DNA of 64,000 bases from Tilletiopsis washingtonensis. Taxonomy: Eukaryota; Basidiomycota; Exobasidiomycetes; Entylomatales. The translations under genes were made by a program, and so were the position numbers. This document shows, piece after piece, positions 35,871 through 46,469 of the stretch. Every line of letters begins with the position of its first letter. Within the stretch, counting starts at the first letter, position 1. The stretch spans positions 346,153-410,152 of the forward strand of contig NW_020312003.1 of NCBI RefSeq assembly GCF_003144115.1, written 5' to 3'. The notes below the pieces were generated by a model. It searched no databases. It was given only the letters and a program-made list of their open reading frames with translations, and had not been told where the DNA came from.

Positions 35871-38598
35871 ATGCCCACGTCGGCCTGGGACGAGCGTCGC
35901 CGCAGCGCCGCTGCCGAGCGCCGCGCCGCCCGTGCCGAGCAGCGCCAGCACGCCGGCAGCAGCCGCAGCGGCGCCGGCAGCAGCCGCAGCGCACTGCCGC
36001 CGGACCTCACCGCACGCGCCCTCCTCGGCGGCGTCGCCGTCGGCACGCTGCTCGCCTTCACAAATCTCTACTTCGGCCTGCAGTCATCGTGGATCACCAT
36101 GGCGTCGCTGCAGGCTGCACTCGTCGGGTACGGCCTCGTGCGCATCGTGCCGCCGCTGCCGGCGCCCCTGGCGCGCTACTTTGTGCGCCGCGGCCAGACG
36201 GCGCAGCTCTCGCCGCAGGAGAACGCCGTGCTGCAGGCGACGGCCGTGAGCCTGGGCAGCATGCCGCTCGCCGCCGGCCTCATCGGCATCATTCCCGCCC
36301 TCTCGCTGCTCGAGCCGGCGCGCGACGGCGCCGTGCCGCTGCGCCTCGACACGCCGCACCTGCTCATGTGGAGTGCCAGCATGGCCTTGTGAGTGCGACC
36401 GCTGCACCGTCTAGGGCACACGCTGATACTTGTGGGCAGCTTCGGCGTCTGCTTTGCTGCGCCACTGCGAGTGCCCTTCATCCTGCGCGAGGCGTTGCGC
36501 TTCCCATCGGGGACAGCGACGGCGCAGCTCATTGCTGTGCTGCACCGCGTGCCTCTGCGCCGTGCTGCACCCGTCGCCGCAGCAGAAGACGAGCGAGGGT
36601 CTGCCACGCCGGCTCGCGGCAGCGGCGAGCATGAGCGCATGCTCGACTGGGACGAGCGGCCGTCGGAGCAGGAGACACAGGCGCTGGAACAGGCACGTGC
36701 CGATGAGCAGCGCCAGGCCGACGACGATGAGGCGGAGGGCGAGCGGCAGCAGAAGGAGCTGCAGGATGGCTGGAAGCCGCTTGGGTGGAGCTTCGCTGCT
36801 AGTGCTGCTGTCACGGTGCGTCGTCTGGACGATGCCTACTGCTTCCCAAATCCTGACACTGCGCAGCTGGCGGCGTACTGGCTGCCAGTCATCTTTGCCA
36901 TCCCTGTCTTTGACGTGCTCGTGCCGGCGCATAACCTAGCTCGCACCTGGGGTTGGTGGCTCACGCCATCGCTGTCCTATGTGTGAGTTTAGCGTCTTGC
37001 TCCTGAGCGCTACGTCTCTGAGCTTCTGCGTTTCAGTGGACAAGGTGTAATCATGGGCTTGCCGACCACGGCGTCCATGTTCGCCGGTGCACTCGTTGGC
37101 TGGGCAATTCTGAGCCCGCTGGCCACACATCGAGGCTGGACTGACGGTCTACCAATGGACGCAGACGTTGGAGGCCGCGGTGAGTCTTGCCGCCTGACCG
37201 GCACTTGCACAGCACGCTCTGACGCTCCCGGTCGCGACATCAGCGTGGATCCTCTGGGTGTGCCTGGCCATCATGACGTCCGAGTCTCTCGTCGGGCTGC
37301 TCGTGCTTGCTCTGCCCACGCCGAAGGGCTCCAGAAGCCAATCGCGCGGCGCCGGCAGCGCCGAGGAGGAGGACGAGCCGCCAGAGCGGCAGACGCCCAC
37401 GACCTGGGTGCTCATTGGCCTGGCGCTCTCCACGGCACTCGCTGTCGCCTTCCTCGTGCTGCTGTTCGGCGCGCAGGGCGTGCGCGTCTGGACCGTCGTC
37501 GCTGGCATTGCCATCGCAAGCGTGCTCTCCGTGCTCGCCTGCCGCTCTCTCGGCGCCACGGATCTCAACCCGGTCAATGCGCTCGGCAAGGTGAGTCACT
37601 CGTGCTGCCGAGCTACAGCACGCGATCCTGATTCTTCATCACGACCTCGCAGCTCAGCCAGCTAGGTGCGTCTCAGAGCCCGACCATTTGCATTGCGAGT
37701 GCAGCTGCTGATCTGCTCCACAGTCTTCGCCCTGCTCTCGCCCGGCAACATCCTCGCCAACCTCGTCGGCGGCGCCCTGTCCGAGGCCGGTGCGATGCAG
37801 GCCGGCGAGCTGATGCAGGACTACAAGACCGGCCATTTGCTGCATGCCTCGCCGCGCGCACAGTTCATCGGGCAGCTCGTTGGCAGCAGTGCAGGCGTGG
37901 TCATCTCGACTGTGAGTCGCCTCTCGGCCGCCACTGCGCTCAGAGGCTCATCGCTCTATCCGCACAGCTGGCATACAAGCTCTACGAGCGCACGTATGTC
38001 ATCCCAGGTCCAGACATGCCCGCGCCGGCCGCGCGTCTCTGGCTCAACTTTGCGCGCCTCGTCAACGCCGGCGCCCTGCCGCGCAACGTCTCGGGCTTCA
38101 TGATCGTCGCCGCGGCGCTCTTCGCCGTCATGGGCGCGCTCAAGGCACTGGCTGCCCGGCGCGCTGCCGCTCGGCTCAGCTCGCGGAACACGGTGCAACG
38201 AGTGGCACGCTGGGAGCGCCTGGCGCCGCTGTTGCCCAACGGCATTGCCTTTGCCGTCGGCCTCGGCCTGAACACTGTGCGTACGCTCGCCTGCGTGCTC
38301 ATTTGCCCCGCAACTCACAGCAACGACGCAGCCCAACTACAGCATCGCCCGCCTCGCCGGCGGCCTGCTCGCGCAGCACTACATCTCGCGCAACGCCAAG
38401 CACTCGGGCGCGAGGCAGAGCAGTGGCGGGCCCGGAGGCGTCTCACCGCTGCCGCCCGTCGGGCTGCTCGTGCTCAGCGCCGGCTTTGTGCTGGGCGAGG
38501 GCTTTGCGTCCATCGTGGCGCTGCTGCTGCGGGAAGCGGGCGTGCAGCCCCTCTCGTGCTGGGGCTGCCGCGGCGGCTGCGCCGGTGGCTGCTCGTGA
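35871..38598 (+). CDS. Oligopeptide transporter (OPT) family membrane protein
   Basis: 758 residues from nine exons: 35871-36388, 36440-36815, 36867-36982, 37037-37179, 37244-37590, 37653-37665 (13 nt), 37724-37911, 37968-38276 and 38332-38598. Many hydrophobic helices and OPT landmarks are visible: TNLYFGLQSSWITMASLQAA near the N-terminus, LPTTASMFAGALVGWAILSP, ILWVCLAIMTSESLVGLLVL and SPGNILANLVGGALSEAGAM. OPT proteins are proton-coupled carriers of small peptides or metal chelates. It resembles the yeast YGL114W branch rather than the ISP4 peptide carriers, but that is tentative. A long charged loop rich in Glu and Gln follows about residue 200. The C-terminus is Cys/Gly-rich (CWGCRGGCAGGC). 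The intron 36816-36866 is 51 bp with no stop in frame, so it could be read through. Confidence 0.88.
37653..37665 (+). other. 13-nt microexon of the OPT gene
   Basis: CTCAGCCAGCTAG lies between a CGCAG acceptor and a GTGCGT donor. It encodes Leu-Ser-Gln-Leu and the first base of Val. Splicing 37590 to 37653 and 37665 to 37724 gives NALGKLSQLVFALLSPGNIL, a continuous OPT passage. Introns are 62 and 58 bp. Confidence 0.8.
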
Positions 38599-38679
38599 TG
38601 GATCTCTAGAATGACAACGCCACGCTGCGCTTTCATCAGGCCCATCGTGCGTGACTCTGTTTGATTTGGCCCCATGCGC

Positions 38680-39641
38680 TCAGTTCTCGAGGTAGCGCTT
38701 GGCCTTCTTCTCGCGCTTGCGCTGCTGGTAGAACTCGAGCTCCTTCTTGCTCAGCTTGCGCTTGCCGCCGCGCGGCCCATCGCCCTCCTCCAGACGGTCC
38801 TGCGCGCGCTGCTGCTCGTACTGCGCCACGTCGAAGAAGACCTCCATCTGTGCAGCACAGAGTCAGCCGCTGCGTCGCATGCGCACAGCACATCATACGC
38901 ACCTGTCTGCCAGCCCGTGCCACCTGCGAGAGGCGTGACGGATCGTTGATGGCACCAGCTCCCAGATTGCCCGCCGGCACGAAGCGGCCTGTGCGTGCGT
39001 CGAAGGCACCGGCCGCGCCGTACGGCCCAGACGCGGCACCGGCGCGGGCCGACGCCAGCTGTGCCGAGTACAGCGTCGGGTCGAGGAAGGCCAGGTCCGG
39101 ATCGATGCCGGCCGACAGCGCCAGCTGCTCGTCTGTCAACGGCTCTGCAGCTGCTGGTTGTGCAGTGCCCGTGGAGCTCCCTGCCGCCGCCTCGTCGACC
39201 TCCAGCGGATTCTCCCACGTCGTCTCGTTCGTCTCGGCGTTCCAGAAGTAGTATGCCGACTGCGCTGGCGCCCAGACTGCGGCACGTGTGAGCATGTGGA
39301 AGAGTGTGACGATGCGCGATGCGAGACTCACTGGCTTGCCATGAGTGCGGCTCGCCCGGCTTGATCTTGGCCTTGCCCTTGCCAGCGCTGGACGTCTGCT
39401 TCTCAGCCGGTGCGTCGCCGGCCTCGTCGTCCTCCGCCGACTCCGACCCAGACTTCTCCGCCTCCTCGTTCCCAGACTCTCCTCCCTCGCCTGCCTCGGC
39501 TGCGTCCTTGCTGCCCGACGCTGCCGCTCCAGACGGCGCTGCGTGTGGAGATGCGGCGCGCGGCGCGTCGGCTGCGGCGGCGCTGGAGCTGCGGCTGCGG
39601 CTGCCGCTGGCCTCGGCGGGCGATGCAGCTGCGTCGGACAT
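38680..39641 (-). CDS. WW-domain protein
   Basis: 283 residues from exons 39641-39332, 39276-38903 and 38847-38680 (both introns 55 bp). The first 100 residues are acidic and Ser/Ala-rich. A WW domain spans about 98-130 and crosses the first splice: HSWQ, IWAPAQSAYYFWNAET, then NETTWENPLEV with the second Trp. Such domains bind proline-rich ligands. After a spacer, a basic C-terminal helix (RKLSKKELEFYQQRKREKKA) resembles tails of pre-mRNA splicing factors. A role in RNA processing is plausible but inferred. Its stop is only 81 bp from the convergent OPT stop. Confidence 0.8.
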
Positions 39642-39912
39642 GCTGAGTGTGCTGTGGCGAGGCGGGCCGAGAGATGGGCGCAACAGGCGAGGGCTGTGGT
39701 GGTGAGAGGGAATGATTGCCGTGCCAAGCGCGGCGGCGCAGCCAGAGTGCACGGCGGTGAGGCGTGTCGTGCGGGAGCCGGGAATGACGGCGTGGGAGCG
39801 CTTCCCACGCCTGCCGCCTCCACCACGCCTCGCTCGGGTCGGCGTCCAGTTCAGGGCTCGGTGGCGGAGCCGCTCTTCGCTACACCCCACCACCACCACC
39901 CAGTCTCCTACC
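39642..39912. promoter_or_regulatory. bidirectional promoter region
   Basis: 271 bp between the divergent starts of the WW-domain gene and the Tda3-like gene. On the right it ends in a CACC-rich leader (CCCCACCACCACCACCCAG). No TATA box seen. Confidence 0.5.
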
Positions 39913-41463
39913 ATGTCCGCTCCTCCACGCCACATCGCCATCGTCGGCGGCGGCATCATCGGCGTGTCGACGCTGCACTACCTCGCCGCCGCGCGTGCGC
40001 GCCTGGCGCCGGGCAGCACGCTGCTGCTCCTCGAGGCCGCGCCGCACGTGGCCAACGCCGCCAGCGGCAAGAGCGGCGGCTTTCTTGCGCGCGACTGGCA
40101 CGGCGCCGCCACCGCCAGCCTGGCGGACCTCAGCTTCGGCCTGCACGCCGAGCTCGGCCGCGCAGAGGGCCACCGCTGGGCATGGCGCGAGGTCGAGGTG
40201 AGTAGCGGGCACGCCGGCGTCGAGGCAGCATGGCACGGCAGGGCATCAGGACGGCTGGAACGTAAAGGATGGGCATAAGCCCTCTGGAGCTAGCATAATG
40301 TTCGATAGCCGGCCCGCAGCGGCAGCAGCACTCTCGTGCCGTTGCTGCAGGGTCACATACAAGTCGCCACCCGCCTCGGTGCAATCCTCTGACGCTTCGC
40401 ACAGACGCTCTCGCTCAACTTCGACTCGTCCAAATCGCGCTCCAAGTGCCCCAAGGCGCTGGACTGGGTCGATGCCGCGCACGTCTCCTCCACTGCGTCC
40501 CTCGGCGGCTCTGGCTCGACGGCACAGGTGACGCCGGGCCTGCTCGTCGAGTATCTGGCGGGCGAGGCGGCCAAGCTGGAGGGCGTCGAGATCCGCTGCG
40601 ATGCACAGGTTGACGGCGTGGAGATGCACGACGGCAAGGTGAAGAGCCTCAGCTGGAGCGAGAAGGGCAGCAAGGAGAGTCGCGAAGTGACGGACATCGT
40701 GTTTGCTGCTGGGTGAGTCTGAGGAGCGGGCAAGCTGCACGTTGGCAGCTTCTCTTGCTGAGCCACATCCACAGACCATGGACAGGCAAGCTGCTCTCCA
40801 AGCTCTTTCCCACACGCGACGCCTCGCTGCCCAAGTTCGTGCAGAACGCGAAGCACATCGACGGCTCGCGCGCACACAGCGTCATCATCGAGGGCACCGG
40901 ACCGACGACAAACCACTGCCTCTTTACCGAGATGCGCTTCGACGCTGGGAAAGGGTCCAAGGCGGCATCGCCGGAGGTGTACGCGCGCAGCGACGGCACG
41001 GTCTACGTCTGTGGCGGTGAGTCCTGCCGCATCGCGCGTTGCCGAGCCCACGACTGATCTCATTTGCCCACTAGGCACCGACGACGTGCCGTTGCCCGCA
41101 CCGACTGCACGCGTCGAGCCCGACCGCAAGGCCACGGCACAGCTGCTGGAGCAGGCCGGCGTGCTCTCGCCAAAGGTGCTTGCCACGTCGGCGGGCGCCA
41201 AGGTGCGCGCCGAGCAGGCCTGCTACCTGCCCGTCTCGAGCGGCACGGGCAACCCCGTCGTGGCATACGACGGGCCCAGCGGCCTCGCCGTCGCTGCGGG
41301 ACACTCGTGCTGGGGCATTACGCTTGGCTGTGAGTAGCGACGAGGCTCGTGTCGGTGCAGCCACGCTGACCATCCGGCACACCCAGTGGGCACGGGCAAG
41401 GTGCTGCAGGAGCTGTTGCTCGACGGCAAGGCCACCAGCGCCGACATCAGCCGGCTAGGCTGA
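39913..41463 (+). CDS. TDA3: FAD-dependent oxidoreductase, Tda3-like
   Basis: 388 residues from exons 39913-40197, 40405-40712, 40775-41016, 41075-41329 and 41387-41463. The N-terminus carries the dinucleotide-binding fold HIAIVGGGIIGVSTLHYLA (GxGxxG type), then SGKSGGFLARDW. Later blocks typical of the DAO/GlcD family follow: AQVTPGLLVEYLAGEAAKLE, VFAAGPWTGKLL, and near the C-terminus YLPVSSGTGNPVV and AAGHSCWGITLGLGTGKVL, which completes the FAD site. The yeast relative Tda3 acts in endosome-to-Golgi trafficking; other relatives oxidise amines or amino acids. The substrate is unknown here. The first intron (207 bp) is long for the window. Only 55 bp separate its stop from that of BMT5. Confidence 0.85.
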
Positions 41464-41518
41464 GCCGCTCTTTGTGCTGGAGAGGAATGCAATTATCAAG
41501 AGCATGCTGTGTCCGTGT

Positions 41519-42975
41519 CTACTTGCGTCGCTTCACCCCCTTGCCGCCCATGCCGCCGCCGCTCGCCGAGTCGTGTACGCCGCTCTCGGTGCCGAACTCC
41601 CAGGTGCGGCACTCGCCGCCCGCCGCTTTCGATGCGCGCTCCTTCTGTGCCGCGCCGCCGCCTGCCTTGCCCTCCTTCCAGCCCTTGCCGCGTCCCGGCA
41701 CGCCGGGTGTCGGCGGTGTCGGTGCGGCCGGCGCAGGACGGCGGCGCAGGTCCTCGTTTGCGCCCTTGCTCACGCCGTCGATCCAGCCGACGGTGCGGCG
41801 ATGCTCGTAGCCGGGCCATTCGTCGGGCTCGAACTCAAAGCTGCGCCAGAGCGCATAGCGGCGCGCGCCAAACGTGGCCGTGACGTCGGCGATGGTGGGC
41901 GCCTTCTGTCCGCGCGGCAGCGCTGGCGCCGACTTGGCGATGGCCGGCAGCACGAGCGGCAGGCGCTTGGCGAGCAGCGGCACGTCCCACAGCGTGTAGG
42001 GCGTCGTGTTGCGCAGTGTGATGAGCACCGAGCCGGCGCGCGGCGGCGCCACAAAGGGCCGCTTGATGGCACTGCTGCTGCTCGAGCCCGCCAGCGCCTG
42101 CTCCGCCTCGTCCTCGGCCTCGGACAGGTCGCTCACGCCCGCCTCGTCCTCATCCGCGCTCGGTGCCTCAAAGTCGAGGTCAGCCTCCTCGGCATCGCGC
42201 TTGCGGCGCCGGTCCTTTGCCGTCGCCTTTGAGGCGTACGCCGGCTTGGGCCCGCGGCTGAGCAGCGGCGCGACGGAGACGAGGAAGCGCAGGATCTGCA
42301 GCTGGTTCGCCAGCACGTTGCGCGACTCGTCCTTGTGCCCGGCGCCTACGAAGCAGCGTCAGACTCTGCCGCAGCAATGGCGCTGTATTCGCACCGCGCC
42401 AACTCACCACAGTGCGGAAAGCCCCACCACACCTTGCTGTAGCGGCGCTCGGCCGCCGGCGTGCCGCAGACGGCCTTGCTGGCCTGCAGGTTGCCGGCGT
42501 CGACGCCAAAGACGACGACGTCGTCGCGGCCGGCGATCTCGCGGATGCGCGCCACGTGTGCGGCGGCGTCGGGGTACTTGGCGCAGCACTCGGCCTCGCT
42601 GTCGAGCGCCGTGGCGGTGACGAGGTGCGGCGGGTGGGCGTGCGGCGGCGAGAGGAGCGCGAGCGTGAAGCTGAAGTTGCCCTCGCCGACGAGCAGCACG
42701 GCGTCGTCGCGCTCAAAAGCGCGCGGCTGCCGGCGCTTGCCCTTGTCGAGCGCAGCCGGAGCGGCGGCTGCGCTCTCGTCGTCGCCGTCGCCAGCACCCT
42801 CGAGCGGCGCTGCCTCGCCGGTCGGCGCGCGCTTGGCGGCGCCCTGCTTGCGCGCGGCGGCGCCGATGCTGGCGGCCTTCCGGCTGAGAGCCTCGTCGAT
42901 GACCGCCTGCTTGGCGCGTGCGGCGGCGCGGGCCTTCTGGCCGGCGAGGGCGGAGGCGAGGTTCTTCTTGGCCAT
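41519..42975 (-). CDS. BMT5: 25S rRNA (uridine-N3)-methyltransferase Bmt5
   Basis: 464 residues from exons 42975-42408 and 42345-41519 (62-bp intron). A Lys/Ala-rich N-terminus, as in nucleolar proteins, leads to the SAM-binding motif VLLVGEGNFSFTLALL at about 93-108, then ATALDSEAECCAKYPDA and WWGFPHCGAGHKDESRN, the DUF2431 signature completed by splicing. The C-terminal part holds an acidic insert and TPYTLWDVPLLAKRLPLVL, ending in a basic KGVKRRK tail. Bmt5 methylates a uridine of 25S rRNA during large-subunit assembly. MAKKNLAS is preferred as the start over in-frame upstream Mets because it begins the conserved basic segment. It is divergent from GAA1. Confidence 0.9.
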
Positions 42976-43200
42976 GGTGTGGGGGTGGAGAGGCATGAGG
43001 CGGTGCAGCTTTTGGCGCGGCGTGCCGAGGAAGAACGGCGCCGCCTTGGCTGGAGCACGTGCCGCCGCGCCCAGTCCCGAGTGCCGCAGACGCGCGCGCC
43101 CCGCCTCCTCTCGACGCGCGCACCGATCCGCCAACACTTGCTGCCGCTCCACCTGCTCCACCACGCCCGGCTGCTCGACTCAAGCGTCGCTGTCGCCGTC
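42976..43200. promoter_or_regulatory. bidirectional promoter region of BMT5 and GAA1
   Basis: 225 bp between the divergent ATGs. The GAA1 side is rich in CTCC/CACC; the BMT5 side reads CTCTCCACCCCCACACC on its own strand just before its ATG. No TATA box seen. Confidence 0.5.
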
Positions 43201-46200
43201 ATGTCGACGCCGCGCCGCTCTGCGCGCCTCTCGGCCTCGCCGCCGCCCTCGATGCCCGCGCCCTCCCTCTCGGCGCTCCTTGCCGCGGCAGAGGGCGACG
43301 GCGGCAGCACCGCTGCGCGCACGCCCCGCACCCCGCGCAGTGCCGCCGCCCGCAGCGCCACGGCCACACCACGCCGCTCGGCGCGCCTCTCGCCCGTGCC
43401 GGTACTGGCGGCAGAGGAGGAAGAGGCCGAGCTGGAGGACGACCTGCAGCCCGAAGAGCCCGAGCAGGAGGAGCTCGTCGAGGATGAAGAGCTGGCAGAA
43501 GAGCAGAGCGTGCCCGTCGCGGCCTCGTCGAGCGCCACGACGCCGCCCGCCTCGCTCTCGCGGCGACGGAAGGGTGCAGACGCCTCGCTCTCGCCGCCGC
43601 GCGCCTCGTCGGCCCGCGCCTCGCCGGCACGGATAGCGTCGGGCGCCTCGTCGCACTCCTCGGCCGACGAGGTCAGCACGACGCTGGCCCTGCTGCCGCC
43701 CGCGCCGCTGCGGCGCCGCAGCGCCCGGCGCGTGACGCTGGCGCAGCTGCCGCTGCTGATGCTGCTGCTGCTGCCGCTGGCGCTGCTGCTGCCGCTGCCC
43801 GACAAGCCCTTCACACGGCGCACGTACGTCGACGAGAACGCCCTGTCGCCCGGCTCGACGCGCGTCGAGTGGACATGGCAGGCCGTGTCGTGGGCCGACG
43901 ACCTGGCCTCGCAGATAGCGCTGCTGCCCGAGTCGTCTGAAGCGTGCGTTGCAGGCTCCCCGCAGCTCTGATGCGCGTTCCTTGACTGACCTCCGTTCAT
44001 CCACAGCCGAGCGGCCTTCGTGCAGCGCACACTCGTCTCCTACGGCCTCGCGGCAGACGTGCAATCCTACTCGCTCGCTCTGCCCGGCCAGACCAGCGAC
44101 GGTGCCTCGCGCTCGCTGCACGGCATCAACGCCTATGGCCATTTGCGAGCGCCGCGCGCCGACGGCCGTGAGGCCATCCTGCTTCTGGCGCCGTGGCTGT
44201 CGCGCGCGCGCAACCCGGCGCCGGAGCGAGGCCAAGGCGCACGCACGGCTGCCGAGGCTGACGGCGGACCGCGGCGGAACGTGCGTGGCATCGCTGCGAT
44301 GCTCGCGTGGGCACGCTGGGCTGGACGTGAGTAGTGCGGGACTGGAGCGGCAGAAGGGAGGAGTGGAGGGAGCTGTGGCGGCATCGCAGTCGAGCCCTGC
44401 GCTCTCCTTTGACCATAGATGTCGCGGTCATGTCATGCTGACGCCTCTGTCGCTGTCAGAGTTCTCCAACTGGTCCAAGGACTTCATCTTCGTCTTCCCC
44501 GATGGCGAGCTCGAGGGCACGCAGGCGTTCATCTCGGAGTACTACGGGCGCGCACAGTCGAGTAAGTGGCTTCTACGCTTTGCAAAGCCCTGCCGGCGCT
44601 GACTCTTCATGCAGATCTCGGGGCCGAGGCACTGCAGCTGCCGCGCGCGCAGATCTGGAACGCCGTTGCGCTGGACTACCCGGCCGACTCCTTCTCCGAC
44701 ATCCAGCTGCTCTTCGAGGGAGCCGATGGCGCACTGCCCAATCTCGACGCGCTCATCTCGCTCGCACACGTCGCTGCGCATGAGGACGGCGTGCCGGTGC
44801 GGCTCGACGCGCCGCGGCCTGACGGTCAGCGCGAAGACGAGGCTCGCGCGGCGCTTGGCTGGCTGGGCGAGCAGATGGAGCGCGGCGCGATGGGCCAGGG
44901 CGCGGCACTGCGCTACCTCCAGGGCGTGCGCAATGCTGTGACTCAGATCGGGCGTGCTGCTGGTGGTCGTCCGAGCGGCGTGCATGGGTTGCTGCACCGG
45001 TGCGTCTCGCGCGTCGCGCCGGCCTGCCGCTTTGTGCTGACGCTGCGTGTGCAGCTACCACATCGATGCCTACACGATCTACGCCACACCAGCTGACGGG
45101 CCGTATGGCTTCTACAACATCGGCCGGTGAGTCGCTCTCCGCTTGGAAGGCATAGACGACACGCGCTCACCTCTCCTTGCGGCACAGGGTTACCGAAGGC
45201 GTGCTGCGCACCTACTCGAACCTGCTCGAGCGGCTGCACCACTCGCAGTTCTTCTACCTGCTCACCTCGCCGCAGCGCTTCATCCAGCTCGGCACCTTCC
45301 TGCCCGTCGCGCTTGTGCCGTCGCTGGCAATGACGCTGCGTGGCCTGCTGCTCTGGGCCTCCGAGGGCGCTGCGGCCGACCAGCGCGCCGCCTCGCTCGT
45401 CGCTCGCGCAGGCCTGCCGCATCCGACAGACGTGCCGCTGGCGCGCGAGACGGCGCACGAACAGCTCGCCGGCCTGGTGCGCGGCGCCATTGCACGGGGT
45501 GCCGTACTCGGTCCGCAAGGCGTGCAGCAGCTGCGGCAAGCGCTGTCGCGCACCTCGCGTCCGACGTTTCTGGCGCTTCTCGCCGTGCTCCTGGCGTACG
45601 CGCTCGGAGGCGCCGTCTTCAAGCTCGCCACCACGATGTCGCTCGAGTGCGCACGCGATGGATACTTTGTGAGTGTGCCGGGCGCGAGGAGAAGAAGGTG
45701 CGCCTCTGACGCACGACCTGCAGACCTGCGTGCCGTTCGTCGGCAGCATGGGCGTCCTGGCGCTCTCGATCATCTTCGTGCCGCTGCTGCTCTCGCACCT
45801 CAGCACCCGCACGTCCGCCGATGCAGCGTCTGGGCCCAAGGCGCACGAGGGCAGTGAGGCCGAGGCCAAGACTCTGCGTCGCCTCTCGCTTGCTCGCACG
45901 CTGCACGCCCTCACGCTGCTGCAGGCCGGCATGCTCATCGCTTGCGTCTCGGTGCTCAATTTCTCCCTCGCACTCCTCACCGGCATCGCCCTGGCCCCTG
46001 CCTTCCTCACGCTGGCGATCCCGGCCGGCAACAACGTCGGAGCCGCACGGCGCGTCTGGCTGCTGGTGCAGGCACACATCCTGCTGCCCGTCCTGCAGCC
46101 GACGTTCTTCCTGCTCGACCTCGACTCCGTCCTCGAGGCGTGCCACAGCGGCTCGCTGCCCGCGCTGCCGTCCTTCCTGCGGCCGCTGCTCGCCATCATC

Positions 46201-46371
46201 GACCTGACGCCGCGCGGCTGTGCGCCCGTCGATGCGTCGCGCCAGCTGCTGGCTGCCGGCCTGCGCGACTGGCACGTCTTCGGCAGCGCCACGCTGCCCT
46301 TCCTCACGCTCGCATACGGGCCGCTGCTGCTGCAGGCATGCTTCGCCGCCACGCTCGCGGCGATGGCCTGA
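43201..46371 (+). CDS. GAA1: GPI transamidase subunit Gaa1
   Basis: 916 residues from exons 43201-43943, 44007-44326, 44460-44561, 44615-44999, 45055-45126, 45188-45668 and 45724-46371. Gaa1 is a subunit of the ER complex that attaches GPI anchors to proteins. After a membrane helix at about 180-200 (LLMLLLLPLALLLPLP) come the luminal peptidase-like domain with REAILLLAPW, NWSKDFIFVFPDGELEG and NAVALDYPADSF, then HIDAYTIYATP, GVLRTYSNLLERLHHSQFFY and several C-terminal hydrophobic helices. The 180-residue acidic, Ser/Ala-rich N-terminus before the first helix is far longer than in yeast Gaa1. The third junction (intron 44327-44459, 133 bp) is chosen by phase and is less certain. It is convergent with the bromodomain gene. 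Confidence 0.9.
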
Positions 46372-46469
46372 GGCATCCCTCTAATCTAATGCGCAAAGGT
46401 AACACGCAATGGAATGCGAGCGTGCATGGATGCGGTGATAGAATGGTGACGCTGTGAGCCTGTGGCGCG

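Noticed and set aside
42976-43164. upstream in-frame Mets extending BMT5
   Set aside because: They would run almost to the GAA1 start, leaving no room for promoters, and have no family match; MAKKNLAS begins the conserved basic segment.
44400-44459. possible 8-nt exon (ATGTCGCG after a CATAG acceptor) inside the third GAA1 junction
   Set aside because: The remaining intron would be about 33 bp and would need a GTCATG donor. A single 133-bp intron is simpler and keeps phase.
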